From: Thalassotalea litorea
Lineage (GTDB): Bacteria; Pseudomonadota; Gammaproteobacteria; Enterobacterales; Alteromonadaceae
Assembly: GCF_005843925.1 (NCBI RefSeq)
Contig: NZ_VCBC01000014.1
Coordinates: 1-64,000 of the forward strand
DNA: 64,000 nucleotides
Direction: 5' to 3'
Shown one piece after another: positions 16,108-25,600 of the stretch. Numbering within the stretch: the first letter of the stretch is position 1; each line of letters begins with the position of its first letter. The translations under genes and the position numbers were made by a program. The notes below the pieces were generated by a model. That model did no database searches. It had not been told where the DNA came from and was given only the letters and a program-made list of their open reading frames with translations.

Positions 16108-18216
16108 ATGAAAATAAAACTGATCGCATCAGCTTTGGCTACAGTATTTGTAGCCGGGTGTGGACAACCTAAGCCACAACAACAAACACAACCACAAGAA
16201 CAAGAACAAACACAAGAACTACCCCAGGAAACAACACAAGAAACTGCGCAACAAGATCAGCCAGAGCTAGGTAGCTTTGGTGTTGATTTGAGTGCTCGCA
16301 ACGAGAGCGTGAAACCAGGTGATGATTTCTTTATGTATGCCAGCGGCACCTGGTACGACAATTTTGAAATGCCAGCAGATAAGACCCGTTACGGCGCATT
16401 CTCTCTGTTAGCGGAGCGCAGTGACGACCAGGTAAAAGCCATTATCGATGATATCGCTGCTCGCGAAGACCTGAATGCTGAAGAACAGTTAATTGCCGAT
16501 TTCTACAACTCGTTTATGGATGTAGAAACCCTTAATGCGCTGGGTATAAAGCCTATCGAGCCTCTGCTGACTGATATCTCTGCTATTGAGAATACCGACC
16601 AACTTACCAAAGTGTTTGGTAAGTCCTGGCTAAATGGTGTAAGCGCTCCTATCGGTGGAGGTATGTGGTTTAACCGCCTTGATCCAAACGAGTATCAAAT
16701 GTCGGTTGGCGCCAGTGGTTTGGGTCTTCCGGATCGTTCTTACTATCTGGAAGAATCTGAGCGTTTTGAAAAAACTCGCCAGGCTTATGTTGCGCACATT
16801 GCCGAGATGCTTGCTTTTGCCGGTACAGACAAAGCAACCGAGCGCGCTGAAGCGATTCTTGCTCTGGAAACGAAAATTGCCGAAGGTCACTGGCCTCGGG
16901 AAAAGCGTCGTAACCGCGACTTAACCTTAAACCAAATCGAACGTTCGGAATTAGCCAAAGAGTATCCTGGCTTTAAATGGGATGTTTTCTTTGCTGAAAC
17001 GGGTTATCAGGTACCACACCTAAACGTAAGCCAACCTGAGCCAATCAAGGCGATGATTGAGCTAGTTAACAATGAAGATTTAGCGGTATGGAAAGATTAT
17101 CTGACTTACCACGCAATTAGCGGCAATGCCTCGCTTTTATCTGAAGACATTTATAACACTAACTTCGCGTTTTATGGCACCCATTTAAGTGGTCAGCAAC
17201 AGCCTCGTGATCGCTGGAAGCGTGCTATCAGCCAAATGTCTGGTACAACATCCCTTGGCTTTGCGATTGGTAAAGTATACGTAGACCGTCATTTCCCAGA
17301 ATCTTCCAAAGAGCAGATGTCAGAGCTGGTTGAAAACCTACGCACCGCCCTTGGTCAGCGTATCGACAACCTGGATTGGATGGGAGAGGAAACCAAGGTT
17401 AATGCCCGTGCAAAACTCGCCGCCTTCGTTCCTAAAATCGGTTATCCGGATGTATGGCAGTCTTTTGACGGCGTTGAGCTGAGCAATAACGATTTAATGG
17501 GTAATGTTACCAACCTGCGTGAATTCTTCCGTGCTGACAGCGCGTCTAAAGAATTACAGAAAACTGACCGCAATCGTTGGGGCATGACGCCACAACGCGT
17601 TAACGCCTACTACAATGCGTCTTTCAATGAGATTGTATTCCCTGCTGCAATTCTACAACCACCATTTTTCGATCCAAATGCCGATCCTGCCGTTAACTAT
17701 GGCGGTATTGGTGCCGTAATCGGTCACGAGATGGGTCATGGGTTTGACGATCAGGGTTCAAAATCTGACGCTAACGGTATCCAGCGTAACTGGTGGACTG
17801 AATCGGATCGCGCCGCATTTGAAGCGAAAGCCGATAAACTGGCTGAGCAATATAGCCAGTACGAGCCAATTGAAGGTAACTTTGTAAATGGTCGTAACAG
17901 CTTAGGCGAAAACATCGGTGATGTTGGTGGCCTGGCAATGGCTTATCATGCTTATAAATTAAGCCTGAATGGCGAAGAAGCACCAATTATCGATGGCCTT
18001 ACTGGTGATCAACGTTTCTTCCTGGCCTGGGCTCAGGTTTGGAAAGAAAAGCGCACCGAGCAAAGCATGCTAAACCAGCTTCGTGCCGGTACTCACGCGC
18101 CGGGTCGTTACCGTTCTCTGGCACCAAGAAACCACGATGCCTGGTACGAAGCGTTTAATGTTCAGGAAGGTGACAAACTTTACCTTAAGCCTGAAGAGCG
18201 GGTTCGTATCTGGTAA
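16108..18216 (+). CDS. M13 family metallopeptidase (neprilysin/PepO-like) lipoprotein
   Basis: This is a 702-residue protein of normal M13 length. A lipoprotein signal ends at VFVAGCGQ, and a Q/E-rich linker of about 30 residues follows before the catalytic domain begins near DDFFMYASGTW. The zinc site is complete: HEMGH at 540-544 and the third ligand E601 in ENIGDVGG. It probably cleaves peptides in the periplasm or at the outer membrane. It converges with the S9 peptidase gene on a shared terminator. Confidence 0.93.
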   Translation: MKIKLIASALATVFVAGCGQPKPQQQTQPQEQEQTQELPQETTQETAQQDQPELGSFGVDLSARNESVKPGDDFFMYASGTWYDNFEMPADKTRYGAFSLLAERSDDQVKAIIDDIAAREDLNAEEQLIADFYNSFMDVETLNALGIKPIEPLLTDISAIENTDQLTKVFGKSWLNGVSAPIGGGMWFNRLDPNEYQMSVGASGLGLPDRSYYLEESERFEKTRQAYVAHIAEMLAFAGTDKATERAEAILALETKIAEGHWPREKRRNRDLTLNQIERSELAKEYPGFKWDVFFAETGYQVPHLNVSQPEPIKAMIELVNNEDLAVWKDYLTYHAISGNASLLSEDIYNTNFAFYGTHLSGQQQPRDRWKRAISQMSGTTSLGFAIGKVYVDRHFPESSKEQMSELVENLRTALGQRIDNLDWMGEETKVNARAKLAAFVPKIGYPDVWQSFDGVELSNNDLMGNVTNLREFFRADSASKELQKTDRNRWGMTPQRVNAYYNASFNEIVFPAAILQPPFFDPNADPAVNYGGIGAVIGHEMGHGFDDQGSKSDANGIQRNWWTESDRAAFEAKADKLAEQYSQYEPIEGNFVNGRNSLGENIGDVGGLAMAYHAYKLSLNGEEAPIIDGLTGDQRFFLAWAQVWKEKRTEQSMLNQLRAGTHAPGRYRSLAPRNHDAWYEAFNVQEGDKLYLKPEERVRIW

Positions 18217-18251
18217 ATCCATGCCACTTTAAACCACAGGTTTAGATACAA

Positions 18252-18286
18252 AAAAGGGTCAGTTTCACACTGACCCTTTTATTTTT
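18252..18286. terminator. bidirectional intrinsic terminator
   Basis: AAAAGGGTCA (18252-18261) pairs perfectly with TGACCCTTTT (18271-18280) around a 9-nt loop, with T-rich sequence on the right and A-rich on the left. It serves the convergent M13 and S9 peptidase genes. Confidence 0.88.
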
Positions 18287-18294
18287 TCGGTTAG

Positions 18295-20232
18295 TTAAAG
18301 CTGGTTCGCTGAATTTTTCAGGTAACGGTCAAGGAATCTGGCATAGGCATCGGATGCTGTGATGCGGTTTGCCCTTTTCCTAAATCCATGGCCTTCATCT
18401 TCAAACAACACGTATTCAACTGGCACATTGTTGGCTTTGATTGCAGCAACCATTTCATCGCTTTCCACTTGGAGAACCCGCGGATCATTGGCCCCCTGAA
18501 CCACTAATACTGGCTTTTTGATATTTTTTGCATGAAATAGCGGTGAAATTTTGCGATGACGCTCTGCATCCGTTGCCGGGTCGCCCATTTCATCATACAG
18601 AGCTTGCTTAAACGCTTCCCACCAAGGTGGAATGCTATTTAAGGTACGAACCCAGTTGGTAACACCAAAAATATTGATACCTACTTCAAACTCATCAGTA
18701 AACGCCATACCCGCCATGGTCATATAACCACCGTAGCTGCCACCAATAATACCGATACGTGAACTATCTACCCAATCCAGAGTTTGCAGGTGTTTTTTCC
18801 CATAGACAATATCCTGCAAGTCCCCTTCCCCATGATTTTTGTCATCCAAATGGAAAAAGGTTTTACCATAGCCGGAAGAGCCACGGTTATTTACTGCAAA
18901 AATGGCATAGCCATTGTTGACCAAGTGCTGAATTGCGGCGCGGTAGCCTGTGCGCGACTGGCCACCCGGACCACCATGAACCCACACCAACGCAGGCACC
19001 TTGTTCTCACTACTGGCTTGTTTTGGCTTATACAACAGTCCAGGAATTTCTAGGTCATCAAAGCTTTTAAAGCGCACCACTTCACTCATCACTAAATCAT
19101 CTGATGACATCGCAGGATTCAATGTTTCTGTTAACTTAACGACGTTGTCCTCACCCAAAGTATGGGTATACAGGTTTGAGGGCGAATTATCGGCATTGAT
19201 GTAAAATACCATTTTGCTCGAGTCGTTAGAAAAATTGACGCCACGTAAGTCACCTGGCGGTAGTTCTGGTAGCTGCACACTTTGTTTGGTTTCACTGTTC
19301 AGGATTGTCAGTTTGGTTTGCGCATCATCATTAACGCCAATAACCGTATATTTTCCATCTTTGGAAAAATATACAAAGCTTACATCCCAGTCGGTTTCAT
19401 AGAATAACTCTGATTCACCAGAAGATAGCTCATAAGCCCAGGCCTGATTAAATTCACTGTGCTCATTGGTGGCAAAAATCAATTTGCTCGAATCCGGGTT
19501 AAACCCATAGCTAAAGTATTCGATATTACCTTCATGAGGGGTTACATGAATAGGAGCGGCGTCTTCACGAGTCAAATCAATTAAATATAAGTCAGAATCT
19601 GCACCTGATACCGCCTTGGTCAGGCTTAACCAGCGACCATCTTTGGAAACATCACCAATGGATAGCATATCGTCGTTTTGGAAGATCAGTTCTCGTTGAT
19701 AATCTTTCGAAGAATAACGATAAAGATCGAATGCCTTAGGGTCACGTTCGTTGCTGTAAGCAAAAAAGTCACCACTATCGCTCCAACCTAAAAAGCCCGC
19801 TTTTAAGTTTTCACCTGGGGTTAAATCTTTTACTTCGCCACTCACTTCCTGCACATAGAGATGGTTCAGTTCATCACCACCGTTATCTGCGGTATAGATA
19901 AAGCGATTATCTTCTGGAAACCAACTAACACCATAAACCGTATCTTTGTCCGATTTCGTTAATTGCTCAGGCTCTGAACCATCCAGAGGGTAGCGATAAG
20001 CGTTAAATACACCCGTTTCGTCATTAGACGCCAATACAGCAGTGCCATCATGATTAATGGATGAGCCAAAAACCGTGGTTGTTGCGAAGAACTCTTCCGC
20101 GGTGAAGGTTTTTACTTCCGCCTGCGTTGTTGCGGGTGCTGGTGCTTCTGGCTTTGATGTTTCAGGAGCCTTGCCACATGCAGATAGCATTAGCATCGCT
20201 GCCACGCTGAGTACACCGGTTTTGATAGACAT
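18295..20232 (-). CDS. S9 family (prolyl oligopeptidase-type) lipoprotein peptidase
   Basis: This encodes 645 residues. A lipoprotein signal (MLMLSACGK) is followed by a WD40/TolB-like beta-propeller to about residue 390 and then an alpha/beta hydrolase domain. The catalytic triad is visible: S499 in GGSYGGYM, D583 in GANDPRV and H615 in DEGHGF. Such enzymes are exo- or oligopeptidases, often dipeptidyl- or acylaminoacyl-peptidases. The ATG at 20232 is chosen because AAGGGA precedes it and the signal peptide then starts at once; a longer frame reaching 20346 would add an implausible 38 residues. Confidence 0.9.
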   Translation of the reverse strand: MSIKTGVLSVAAMLMLSACGKAPETSKPEAPAPATTQAEVKTFTAEEFFATTTVFGSSINHDGTAVLASNDETGVFNAYRYPLDGSEPEQLTKSDKDTVYGVSWFPEDNRFIYTADNGGDELNHLYVQEVSGEVKDLTPGENLKAGFLGWSDSGDFFAYSNERDPKAFDLYRYSSKDYQRELIFQNDDMLSIGDVSKDGRWLSLTKAVSGADSDLYLIDLTREDAAPIHVTPHEGNIEYFSYGFNPDSSKLIFATNEHSEFNQAWAYELSSGESELFYETDWDVSFVYFSKDGKYTVIGVNDDAQTKLTILNSETKQSVQLPELPPGDLRGVNFSNDSSKMVFYINADNSPSNLYTHTLGEDNVVKLTETLNPAMSSDDLVMSEVVRFKSFDDLEIPGLLYKPKQASSENKVPALVWVHGGPGGQSRTGYRAAIQHLVNNGYAIFAVNNRGSSGYGKTFFHLDDKNHGEGDLQDIVYGKKHLQTLDWVDSSRIGIIGGSYGGYMTMAGMAFTDEFEVGINIFGVTNWVRTLNSIPPWWEAFKQALYDEMGDPATDAERHRKISPLFHAKNIKKPVLVVQGANDPRVLQVESDEMVAAIKANNVPVEYVLFEDEGHGFRKRANRITASDAYARFLDRYLKNSANQL

Positions 20233-20452
20233 ATCATTCCCTTTCATTATTGGTTTATCGTCAGTTTTTCTAATGCTGAGCCCGAAAAACTTGGTGAAAT
20301 TTTGCTCAATAGCACTAACATAGCGCGAAAACTTGTTAGAAAACAAGAGGCAGGAAATCTCACGGCTTGCTACAAGAAGGCTTCGGAAGTAAGAAATAAA
20401 CCGAGTATTGGTAACTTAAACACCAATGTTCACAAAGAAACTCAAAGCCAAA

Positions 20453-20511
20453 CTAAATATCAAGGGGTCAGAGTTGTTGAAAATCAACAACTCTGACCCC
20501 TTGATATTTAG
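20453..20511. repeat. 28-bp perfect inverted repeat with GGGGTCAGAGT core
   Basis: Two 28-bp arms (20453-20480 and 20484-20511) are exact reverse complements separated by three A residues. The core GGGGTCAGAGT recurs at 27175 and, with changes, at 27540 and 27605. It could form a very stable hairpin. Similar sequences flank REP-associated tyrosine transposases in marine gammaproteobacteria, so this may be a solo end of such an element; that link is from memory. Confidence 0.8.
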
Positions 20512-20516
20512 TGAGA

Positions 20517-20741
20517 TTAGCCAACTTGAATGGAATCGTTGCTGAGATATTCTCTCAGAGTATCTTTTTTCACTTTGCCAACAAATACAAACTGGCGCCA
20601 GCATGTCCCAACATTAGATTTAAAATCCAACAAGGTTCCTAAAAGCCCTAATAGGTAAACTTTGATCAGCCAGACATAACTGAATAACAGCGTTACACCT
20701 GATGATTTTCTAACTTTACCGTTTCGCCAATACTTCAACAT
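20517..20741 (-). CDS. doubtful small hypothetical protein beside the palindrome
   Basis: This is a 74-residue open frame ending six bases from the 28-bp inverted repeat. The product has a hydrophobic centre (VTLLFSYVWLIKVYLLGLLG) and a basic C-terminal part. No ribosome-binding site is visible and no family is recognised. It may be passenger sequence of the repeat element rather than a gene. Confidence 0.25.
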   Translation of the reverse strand: MLKYWRNGKVRKSSGVTLLFSYVWLIKVYLLGLLGTLLDFKSNVGTCWRQFVFVGKVKKDTLREYLSNDSIQVG

Positions 20742-20773
20742 ACAAACTACTTAAATGTTGGATTTGCGACAAT

Positions 20774-21994
20774 CTATCGTAAGCCTAACCGTACATCTTC
20801 AATAACGAAGTTATTGTTAAACATCGGGTGCTGGTGGCCTAAGGTGTCCATTTCAAAGAATTCCTGTTCTTCAAAACCAAGGCCTTGATAACCATTAATG
20901 ACCGCATAAATCCATTCTTCGGCATCAAAGTTTAATGATTGATCCGACATAAACTGCATTGCCGATACCTTTGAGGCGTTATCAATGACTTCACAGAAAT
21001 ACTGCTCAACGGCCTGATGTAATTCATCATCCACCAAGCTAATCTCTTCAATGTCGCCAATGGCTACATCCTGCCCCTGACGCTTATCATCACTGGCGTC
21101 CAATTTGCGATTGATGCGTTTTAACCCAGCAACCAATGCCGACAAGTCGGTTTCATGCTCTATGTTATTCACGGAAATTGCTGCCGGTTTAATGATTGCG
21201 GCGGCGCGATTAAATAGAGGGTTTACAGCATTTTGCATGCCAGGATCTTTAGGCTGATACTGGGGCTTTTGCCGACAATGACGAATAAAGCCCTTAAGCA
21301 ATTGCGAGCTTTGCAGGTATTGTCGAAACTGCCCGAGTAATTCAATCAATCGCGCCTGCGCCGAGCTTAACTCTTTTGAGGTTTCTGAATGGCAGTTTTG
21401 TAAATGAACCACCATCAATCGACGTAATGGCCTTGAGGTTCCCGCTAATTTGGTAAGTTCATCGAATTGCAAAAGCTGCAACTGCTCACGCATTTGGGTT
21501 ACCTGCTTTTGTGCTAGCTCATTCTCACGAATTTTGGCATTAATGGATGACACATAACCAAACTCATTATGAATACGACGCCATAGGTTTCGCACCCCAG
21601 ATTTTAAGCTGTCACTTAAGCCATAAACCTGCTCAGTCAAATCTTCCAGATACACTTCCGCCTGCGCATAGCCTTGATCATTCATCGCTTCGTGATAATG
21701 GCTGACCACGGTTTTAATGGTTTGCAGTCGTGCCTGAATATTGGTTTCCAGCTGGCGCGAGCTTTCATCCCGTAAGCTATGCTCCAACAGACTGCGAATA
21801 TGACTTCTGAGTCGTAGTTCTTCACCAGGTTCTGGGCGCCAGAGGATACCCAGCTTTTGCAGGGATTTAAGCACCTGCTCATTATGGGACTCTTCGCTGA
21901 TCCGGCCATTTACAAACGCATGCATTACCACATCGGAGTGATTCGCCAGCGCGTTTAATAGCTTTTGTCCGGATTCGAGGATCGGCTGACTCAC
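20774..21994 (-). CDS. MukF/MksF-like kleisin subunit of an SMC complex
   Basis: This encodes 406 residues, mostly helical, with a likely winged-helix N-terminus (SEESHNEQVLKSLQKLGILWRPEPGEELRLRSHIRSLL region), a long helical middle (120-235) and an acidic C-terminal domain ending in VIEDVRLGLR. It is the last gene of the three-gene unit and overlaps the 211-residue gene by four bases. Position, size and fold pattern fit the kleisin of MksBEF-type condensins, which bridges the SMC heads. Direct sequence evidence for kleisin is weak; the assignment leans on the operon. Confidence 0.65.
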   Translation of the reverse strand: MSQPILESGQKLLNALANHSDVVMHAFVNGRISEESHNEQVLKSLQKLGILWRPEPGEELRLRSHIRSLLEHSLRDESSRQLETNIQARLQTIKTVVSHYHEAMNDQGYAQAEVYLEDLTEQVYGLSDSLKSGVRNLWRRIHNEFGYVSSINAKIRENELAQKQVTQMREQLQLLQFDELTKLAGTSRPLRRLMVVHLQNCHSETSKELSSAQARLIELLGQFRQYLQSSQLLKGFIRHCRQKPQYQPKDPGMQNAVNPLFNRAAAIIKPAAISVNNIEHETDLSALVAGLKRINRKLDASDDKRQGQDVAIGDIEEISLVDDELHQAVEQYFCEVIDNASKVSAMQFMSDQSLNFDAEEWIYAVINGYQGLGFEEQEFFEMDTLGHQHPMFNNNFVIEDVRLGLR

Positions 21995-22626
21995 AGCAAT
22001 TCTCCCTGCTCCGTTTCAACCTTGCTTTGCTCAGCTAGCGCGAGCTTTTCGTTTTCATCGATAAAGCGGATCACATCAAACAGATAATCGACTTTACCGG
22101 TAGCGATAAAGATTTGCTTATCTTTGTTTGGTTTTAATAAATAGCCCAGATCCAATAACCGCTTAAAAATTTGCTTTAATTGACCGTCACTGCTGATACT
22201 GGTGGAGTTGAACAGACTATAGCGGGCAATTTTCTGTAATTGTTCACTAAACGCCGGCGTGTCTTCTATAACCAATTGCAACTCTTGTAAGCGAATGACT
22301 TTGCCAGCCGTCAACAAGGCTTTGTCACCCTGAGCCTCCTGAACCAGCACCAACCATTCGACCAATGGCAATAGTGCGCCACCAATGTCTTTAAATTGCT
22401 CTGATAAGTGCTTACGTTCATTGTCGCCAAGGGTTTGATAACCGCAATAAAACACCTGACCATCGTTAGCGCTGACCAAGGTTCGATTCATCTGGTTTAG
22501 CTGCGCTTCAATTTTGTCTGCAGCCTCCGCCTGTTGCAAAAATCCGAATGCGACTTCATCGCTTACGGTACAGATAAACTCGCCTTGCAGGAGTTTTTCC
22601 ATGACTTGTCCGTGCATACTGATCAT
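21991..22626 (-). CDS. MukE/MksE-like subunit of an SMC complex
   Basis: This encodes 211 residues. The layout (an N-terminal domain with VMEKLLQGEFICTVSDE, then a C-terminal winged-helix-like part with LKQIFKRLLDLGYLLKPN and IFIATGKVDYLFDVIRFID) fits the MukE/MksE tandem winged-helix subunit, which binds the kleisin and regulates SMC head engagement. It overlaps its upstream SMC gene by four bases and its downstream gene by four bases, so the three are translationally coupled. Assignment is by size, helix pattern and context. Confidence 0.7.
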   Translation of the reverse strand: MISMHGQVMEKLLQGEFICTVSDEVAFGFLQQAEAADKIEAQLNQMNRTLVSANDGQVFYCGYQTLGDNERKHLSEQFKDIGGALLPLVEWLVLVQEAQGDKALLTAGKVIRLQELQLVIEDTPAFSEQLQKIARYSLFNSTSISSDGQLKQIFKRLLDLGYLLKPNKDKQIFIATGKVDYLFDVIRFIDENEKLALAEQSKVETEQGELL

Positions 22627-25600
22627 GATAATTCCTCCGCTGCGGTGCTTTCACTCAAAGATTGTTGTTGCTCACGCTTTTGCTGTAAGCGGGCTTTAAC
22701 CGCATTGACTTTTGGTTGCACCACCTGCAGTTGTTGCTTTTGCTTATCAATTAAATAGCGGTTAACAAACAATTGCAGGATATCCGATTCCGGATTTGGA
22801 AATGCTCCGAGAACACGAATATGACTGTCTTCACAGGCATCAAATATTTTCTTCACATTGTGATGTGCCAAGGTGCCGATTTCATCAATCGGCCAGTGCA
22901 CTATTGCCTTAGAATGACCACGTAATAAACGGGTAAAGGCGAGCAGGAACTTACATAAGATCAAATACGCCATACCGTGACTGGAGGATTCATTTAGCTG
23001 ACGGTCGGTGCGGATCAACAGCTTCGAATGCCCTTCCGTCAGGTGTAATTCAATATCCAGCAACTGACTGATACCACCTTGCATTGACGCACGGCCCAAT
23101 ACATCCAACACTTCGCGTATGGTGGCAATATAGTCATCATTCGGCAGCTTTTGTGCCTCGTTATCCAACCACTGTTTATGGAGCTTGCTAAAATGCTTAA
23201 GCTTGGGCCAGAAATCAAATTCACTTATCTTCGAGCGGATTTGCACCGAAGATTCTGATACGCCATCCAGACTAAGCTCTTGACCAACCTCTTTGGAAAT
23301 CCGCTTTGACTGCAGTTCGATACGCGAATCAATATCCGCCAGGATATGGTAATACTGAGTCAGGTCATTACCGAAAATAAGTCCGTTGTTGCGTAGGCCA
23401 TCCAGGCGCTGCGGTACCAACGTATTTAACAGTTGATCCAAATGGCTAACCATTTGTCGGGCATCGACGCTTTCCACGCCCTGAGCATTTTTAACCATGC
23501 AATCGCGGCGGGCAATTTCCCAGATCTCGGTTAACCCCGTGCCACTTTTCTGGCCAATGGCATTGTCAAAATACTGAATATACTGTTCCAGACTTTCTGC
23601 CAATTGCCGTTGTTTATCCAGCAACTGTTGAGCTTCGCTGATACGGGATGTTACCGTCCCTTGTTCTGTCTTTGGTTCTACGTCAGCTAATAGCAGAGCG
23701 TTAAGTTTGTGCTTTAACGATTGGATAGACGCGCTCGCCTCTTTGTTAGTGCTTAGCTGCCCTTCCAGAGTCTGAATTTCACGTCGCAATGCCTGTTTTT
23801 GTTTAACGTATTCAGTGTCCTGCTGATTTAACTGGCGTTCATATTCTGCCTTGTTGGTTTTCGCCTTACTCGACTGCTCAAGGTATTGGCTTTTCTGCTT
23901 GGTAAAGACCAGCTGGTACCAGCGTTGATATTGTGCCACGGCATCGCGATGCCTATTAGTAGCTTCAATATCTGACTTCAGGGTTGCCATCGATTGTTTA
24001 AGTTTGGCAATTTTATCGACGTCTACATCTCTGTTTGCCAGTTCATCCTCGTACCAGCGTTTGCAGTCTTTTTTATCTTTGCGATGCGCTACCTGCAATT
24101 GTTCAGAACGCTCTGTTAAGGAATCACGCTGTGCTTCAATATCACCAATGATCTGCTGCCAGTGCATTTCATGTTCCATTTTTTCATCGTGACAGTTTTG
24201 TTGATATTCTTCTTTCGCATCAGCAAAACTTAACTGCAACTTTTCTAGACTTTTTTGTTGTTGAGTAAGCTCACATTCAACACCTTGCTTGCGTTCAGCC
24301 TGCATTTGTCGATGTTGCTCTTTCAGAAGTTGTCGCTCTTCCTGAGCCCGTTTACGGCCATCCGCTTTAAACTGACATTGGCTGGTCAGTGTGGTGATCG
24401 TTTGTTCTGCTTCCTTTACTTGTTCGGTCAGTGCTGCCAACTGCTCTTCCGCGTTTTCTTGCTGGGTTTGGGCATCACTTAATGCCACTTCGGCACTGGC
24501 TAATTGTGTTTTCAGTTGTTCTTGCGAACGCACGATTTCGGGCGGGTCTATGGCGTCATAATCAATGACGATGCCATTAAAAATAGCTTTTTGAGTGTCT
24601 TGCAAATTTTCCGGCAACTCGGCCTTAGCGGGCGCTAAATCAGAACGAGACAGTAATTCGGGATTAATTACCCGTCCTAGTGTTTGCTCCCAATCGGGAA
24701 TTTCTTTGCGTAAAAAAGACAATAACGTGTTGTCTCCCGGGTACAACCAGGCTTGAACCTGTTCTAGGTGCTGGCGACGTTGTTTCACGATTTGTCTGGC
24801 ATTGTTCAGGCTTTCATTGGCGCCGATCTGCTGATATTTCAATTGCTGCAGGTTTTGCTGCTGGTGATTGAGCTCATGACGGGCGTGGTCTTCGCTCAAT
24901 TGTGCCTCTTCAATGGCACTATCGAGCAGGGCGAGTGCCTGTTGCTCTTCAAAACTCGGTGCCGCCATTGATACCTGTGTTTGTAACGTTCCTACGGCCA
25001 GTTTACTGTCGTTAATTTGTTCCTGATACTGCGCCTGGGTTTGTTGCCAATGGAGTTGCTGCTTGGATAGTAACCCTTGCAGTGCCTGTTGTTCATCAAG
25101 CTGCTTTACTCGCAGCTGTTCAGCAAGCTGCTGCTCTTCTGTGTTCAGGGATTTGAATTCCCGGCTTTGCTTGCTTTCCAGTGCAGCAAGACGCTTATGA
25201 TAAGCCGCTTCAATATCCTGATGCTCTTCCGTTAGCAAGCTATGTTGTTCAGTAACCGATTGATAGTCCGATTGCCATTGCGGCAGTAATTTTAAATTTG
25301 CCTGATGGCGTTCAATATCCTGATCCTGCCAGTCATTAAATTCTGACTCTATTTGATCTAAGTGCTGTTCTGCATTGCTAAGCTCTGCTTTAGCCACCGA
25401 GATATTCTGGTTAAAGGCATCGCGTTTCTGCTCCCAGTTTCGGGCCTGTTCAGATTGCGCCTGCTTTGCCTCGGCTAACGCATTATCATCATCATTCAAT
25501 TGTTTTGATAACAGGCTTAAATCACGGGATAATTGTTGTTTTAACTGCGCTAAACGCTGTTCCGTCTGAACGATATCCAGTTCACAGGATTGCAGTTTTT

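Noticed and set aside
20302..20496. 64-residue plus-strand frame ending in the 28-bp inverted repeat
   Set aside because: It is a translation of the repeat and of the peptidase leader region, with no start signal.
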